From Apricaphanius iberus (taxonomy: Eukaryota > Chordata > Actinopteri > Cyprinodontiformes > Aphaniidae), in contig JAPXFQ010002824.1 in NCBI GenBank assembly GCA_028564705.1, positions 1,702,501-1,766,500 on the forward strand: a stretch of 64,000 nt of DNA. Reading direction: 5' to 3'. Below the pieces are notes generated by a model. The model saw only the letters and a program-made list of their open reading frames with translations. It did not search any database and was not told the DNA's origin. Below, in pieces: positions 59,741-64,000 of the stretch. The stretch's first letter is position 1, and each line of letters starts with the position of its first letter. The position numbers and the translations under genes were made by a program.

Positions 59741-61844
59741 AAGAATTCCCACCATACTCAATCTATAGCCTACACATTTAACCGGCAGTTCGATTGGCTT
59801 TTTTTATTTAAATAACAATTAAATATTAAATGTTTGGGCATTTTTTATGTATAATCGGATATAATCTTGTGATCATTTTTTTAAAAATCCAAGTTATTTG
59901 GCTCTGTCAAAAACAAAGTGTGAGGTCGTGCTTAGATAGAATCTGTAATTACCAGCTCAGACATGAGCGTTTCTGGAGCACATTTCTGGTTAAAAATACA
60001 CAGAAGGCGTTTTATTTTCCCTGCTCAGTTTGACAAGTGAAGATTGCTAATCTGGATTATGGCATTTTAACAGTTATGGAATTATAACGGCACTGATAAC
60101 AAGATGTGATCATGAGTTTAAGTTATTATTTTGTGTATTGTTGTATTGTTTCAAGAATGATTACAATTTTGGATAAGTGGAAAACAATGGATGAATTGAT
60201 TTTTACTTTTACTATTAGGCCTACTACATGATTTGTGGCTTGACCTTCAAAGAATCTTCACAGACTAGGACTATTTAATAATCACACCCTTACAGATTAA
60301 GGCTTAAATTAATTATTAAAACTGGGATAATGTTTTATTTTATTGTTATGAGCATTTGTTAAAAAATGTATGCGTTTTACTGTCCACCTCCAAATTCACA
60401 TCTATGTAAAGGTCGCAGGGAACAAAGCACAGAAATGCTGCCACCCACTCCAAAATACAGAAATCCATAAAAAACAACACAAAAATAATAATAATAATTA
60501 CACAATTAACTATAAATAATGGTAAATTGTCCACTCAGTGACACATACAACATAGTATTTATTTCAGTTGGTAATGGTAAGTGGAATATTTATGACGAGT
60601 GAACTCCTTTAATATTAACGCACCTGGTACCCTGAGATATAGGTTACTTTATTGTTTTAGTTAATTATATGATAGAGGCCAAATTTTTCATAAAAACTGA
60701 TTTTATTGGAGTCCTAGTGCAAACTTAATTTGCTCCAACTTAAAAGGGTCCCATACTTTTTGGATCTATATGGGTGCGTTTTAAAAAAATTTCTGATTTT
60801 TGACAAGTTCGTATAAAGTGCTAAAATTATTTACGTAATCTATGGAAAAAACAAAACAAAAACAAGGACCTACATTAATGAATGCAATATTTGTACAATA
60901 AACAAAACGCATCTCACGTTGGTTTTCAAAGGCATCAGTAAATTATGGTATTGGTCTTTAGTCTAAAACAAACAGGAGTGAAGACGCTTTTACTTTGAAA
61001 GGGCAGAATGTTCTTTTTCTTTCTGGTTTGATTAACTTGAGACTGATAACTAGTTTGGGAGCTTTTGTGAAACTGATAGCCAAACCGAGTGTCTTACTAT
61101 ATGGCTCCATTCATTACTAATTCATCAAAAGTAAACAGTTTTATTCTTTTTTGGATATTTTTTTTTTACTTTTTTTCCCCTTTGATATCTAGGCTATAAG
61201 TTTTAGCTTTTATTGTCTTTTCTTTATCATCTCCACACCAAAGTAAATGTTTCTCCACATGACATTATAACCCCAAATCAGAGTTGTATTTCAACTTGCT
61301 GGACAAATTCAGCTGTCATACAAAACAGAAAATGTGATACTGTCTGGTTAATGATTGTAAATTATGAATGGAGTAATGATTAATAAAGCAAAGGATGATA
61401 CTATGGCCCTGCATGATGTGAGCTCACACTGATAAGCTGCTCGTGAAAAAAAATCCAATATTTTTCTTTGATAAATGCACTAAAGATGCTGCAGAGAAAG
61501 TGTGTACAAAAAAAAAGCAAATACAGGAAGAACAAGTTGTACTTCAACCCTCCAAACATCAAAAGCTTGTCTGCAGTTTTGTAGTTTGTTTTCCTTGGCA
61601 CAGACTTAAGGCAAGGCCTCAGCTCACAACGCATGCTAAGTGGTGTGAATTTTAATTTGCCATGCAAAGCTTTATTTCTGTATAAACAGTGAATGCATTT
61701 TGCATGTTAAAAATACCTTTCTCTTGAACTCATTGTGACATTTTAATTTCAATATAACTATAAACTTCACAACAGGATACAGTGTGTAGTGAGTAAAGTT
61801 TTTACTCATAGTACTATAGTACTTACTTAGAAATATTCATACCC
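59741..61844. other. Upstream of nkd2, no gene seen
   Basis: AT-rich, short random frames. May hold distal regulatory sequence, but nothing specific stands out. Confidence 0.5.
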
Positions 61845-63320
61845 TTGCAATTCCAAACATGGCAGACATCCTAAAAGGCAAATATTTGGAAGATGTTGCT
61901 CAGGTCAGATGAGACCAAAACTGAAACCTCTAGTCAACATCCAAAAGTCAGTCTGTGCCGAAAAACTAACACACTTCAAATCAGCCTGAAAACACCATCC
62001 CCGTGATGAAGCACGGTGGTAGCAACATCATGCTGAGGGGATTCTGCTTTACTTCAGCAGGGATGGTGAAGCTATTCGGAGTTCAGGATAGGATGGGTGG
62101 AGCGATATGCAGCTCAGTTATTGAAGAAAACCCCATTAGAGCCTTTAAAAGACTTTGTGCTGAGGCAGTAAGTCAGGTTCGTTTCTGGTTAGACTTGGAC
62201 TCCGCCAAAGCTGTCCTTTGTCCCTGATTCTATTCAGAACTCTTATGGGCAGGATTTCTAGGCGCAGCCAAATTTATGAGGGGATCGGTTTCGGTGGCCT
62301 CAGGATCAGAGCTCTGCTTTTTGCAGATGATCTGTTTCTGCTGGCTTCATCAGAACACGATCTAAAGTTTTTGCCAGAGAGCTTCGCAACACAGTGTGAA
62401 GCAGCTGAGATGATAATCAGAACCTTCAAATCCGAGACAATGGTCGTGAGCCAGAAAAAGTGTAGAGTGTCCAGGTCGGGGGCGAGGTCCCTCTCCAAGT
62501 GGTGGAGTTCAAGTATCTGGGGGTCTTGTTCACGAACTAGGAAAAAATGAGAGGCAGATCGATAGGCGGATTGGTAGGACATCAGCAGTTATGCCGGGTT
62601 CTCCGTTACAGATGGGGTGAGAAGCTCGATCATCTGGGAGGGGCTCAGAGGAGAACCGCTACTCCTCCACATCTGGAGGAGCCAGTTGAGGTGGCTCGGG
62701 CATCTGGTCAGGAGACGTCCTGGACGTCTCCCTGACAGGGCACGTCCCACTGGGAGGAAACGCAGAGGAAGACCCAGGACACGCTGGAGGGACTATGTCT
62801 CTTGACTGGCCTAGGAACGCCTTGGGATTTCCCCTGAGGAGGAAGTGGCTGGGAAGAGGGAATTCTTGGTCTCTCTGCTGAAGCTGTGGCCCCGCAATTC
62901 ACCCCCGGATGAAGCGATGGATGGATGGATGGATGGATGGATGGATGGATGGACGGGCTAAGGCAGAGGTTCACCTTCCAGAAGCACAATGATCCTAAAG
63001 AAAAACCAAGAGCTACAATGGAAAGGTTTTAATCAAGGAATGGGCAAGTCAAAATCCAGGATGTAAATCCTATTGAGACACTGCTGCAAATATTAAAAGC
63101 TACTATTCACAGACATTCTCTAGCCAATCTAAATGAACTCAAAACGTTTTGTAAAGAACTGGCAAAAACCTCCATCTCTAACATCCCAAAAGACTTACAG
63201 TTGTGGCTGCAGAGAGGAATTCACTACTTTATGTCAGTCTTATTGAATAAGAAATGCTGTTTGTGTTTATGTGGCAAAGGGGTGTGAATGACAAATCACT
63301 GCAAATCTTTCAATGCATAA
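61845..63320 (+). mobile_element. Tc1-like transposon, family C, split by a LINE
   Basis: The left part has AAATATTCATACCCTTGCAA, CAGATGAGACCAAAACTGAA and the transposase zone MKHGGSNIMLRGFCFTSAGM (about 62005-62065). The right part resumes at about 62957 with GCAGAGGTTCACCTTCCAGA, then AATCCTATTGAGACACTGCT (DxNPIE zone decayed) and GGGGTGTGAATGACAAATCA near the end. The two parts join colinearly when 62169-62956 is removed. The transposase has stops and is inactive. Confidence 0.82.
62169..62956 (+). mobile_element. 5'-truncated RTE-type LINE inside the Tc1 element
   Basis: About 788 bp, flanked by near-identical GCTGAGGCAG (62159-62168) and GCTAAGGCAG (62957-62966). Codes the end of a reverse transcriptase: LILFRTLMGRISRRSQ, LRIRALLFADDLFLLASSEH (catalytic FADD intact) and FKSETMVVSQKKC; then, after a deletion and frameshifts, PLLLHIWRSQLRWLGHLV and RRGRPRTRWRDYVS. 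It ends in (ATGG)n at about 62916-62953, the normal tail of fish RTE elements. Confidence 0.88.
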
Positions 63321-64000
63321 TGGTAGTAATGTATATTAACGAGTCCCAGTTCCACTGTCCCATTTGGAGTTCGGTTAACCACCTATCCCTGTCAGTTTGT
63401 CTGCTACATGAGTCCTCACAAACAAGAGACGTTCAGATCACTCTGTGCAGTTGACAGGATGAGCAGATATTAGCATAGCTCATTCATAGCAGTCGCCTTT
63501 GATCCGACTCGCAGTGCCTAATTATCACAGTTTCTTTATGCACCCCAACCCCTGAGATTCTACCAATTCACAAGTTACCTCTCTCTCATCCCTCTTTCTG
63601 CTTCACCTTGTAACACCCTGCTTAAGTGGCAGACAAGCACAAAGGGGAACAGAAACTTCAGCAGAGATGAGAGACTAAAGCGCCAGAAAGAACTGTTTTG
63701 ATTGGAAACAGAAGCAGAGAAAGAGGGAGATCTATGGTTTTTATTTTAGAGGCAATGCTAGGTTGGATACACACACTGGTTTGTGATCAAAGGCTGTTGT
63801 GCAGATGAAGAATTGGAAAAACCCAGACAATTTAAGTTTTATGAGCTCCAATTATGTTTTTGGGCAGAGGATGTGGATCATTACAGCAGCAAAAGTTGAG
63901 GGCATTTCTAAACTTGATATAATCGGCGCACTGTAAGCTTTGACAGCAATAAGGCACACTTTAAACCTCTGAGAAATGAGTGATACTTTCCATCGCTTGT
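63321..64000. other. Window end, no gene seen
   Basis: No recognisable gene or repeat in the last 680 bp. Confidence 0.5.

Noticed and set aside
1..64000. CRISPR array, operon or phage-like system
   Set aside because: No regular spaced repeats and no contiguous same-strand gene cluster. The window is vertebrate nuclear DNA.

Overview
The window reads as nuclear DNA of a teleost fish. It is AT-rich. It carries one vertebrate gene split by GT-AG introns. It is also full of repeat types typical of fish: Rex1-like and RTE-like LINEs, an L1-like LINE, several Tc1-like transposons, hAT- and Harbinger-like MITEs, and LINE tails ending in short tandem repeats. No operons, CRISPR arrays or prokaryotic signals are present.

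The one gene I can establish is nkd2 (naked cuticle homolog 2), on the minus strand from the ATG at 59198 to the stop at 17988. I reconstructed ten coding exons by hand. All junctions are GT-AG and all phases agree, giving 1362 nt (453 codons plus stop), close to the mammalian length of about 450 residues. The product has a possible N-myristoylation start, an EF-hand that binds Dishevelled in this family, the conserved CVDEN..NHYLDLAGIENYTSRF block and the His-rich C-terminus. It should be a feedback antagonist of Wnt/beta-catenin signalling. Exons 1-3 lie within 350 bp near 59 kb. Exons 4-10 lie at 18.0-23.3 kb. A 35.5 kb intron 3 fills most of the window.

The 3' flank of nkd2 (1-17.3 kb) has no recognisable protein gene. 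It holds a TTAA-flanked MITE, a decayed Rex1-like LINE, two RTE pieces and a Tc1 fragment. It also has two weak hints of minus-strand transcription: a TATA box with a non-coding first exon at 14.6-14.9 kb, and an exon-like segment at 1.2-1.36 kb.

Intron 3 is a transposon graveyard. It holds a Harbinger-type MITE (25.8-26.4 kb); a three-level nest (L1 > Tc1 > Harbinger-like, 28.6-30.4 kb); a Tc1 element interrupted by a SINE-like repeat and by a sequence encoding a THAP-like start (32.6-34.7 kb), with a second copy of the latter at 40.9-41.4 kb; a hAT MITE with a perfect 8-bp target duplication (36.76-37.28 kb); a LINE remnant of the restriction-like-endonuclease type (40.3-40.9 kb); a long inverted repeat element (49.7-51.0 kb); and a GC-rich island (53.9-54.5 kb). 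Upstream of nkd2 (59.7-64 kb) the main object is an RTE LINE nested in a Tc1 element. The most novel candidates are the THAP-encoding repeat pair, the long inverted repeat and the GC-rich island. I see no new multi-gene system.
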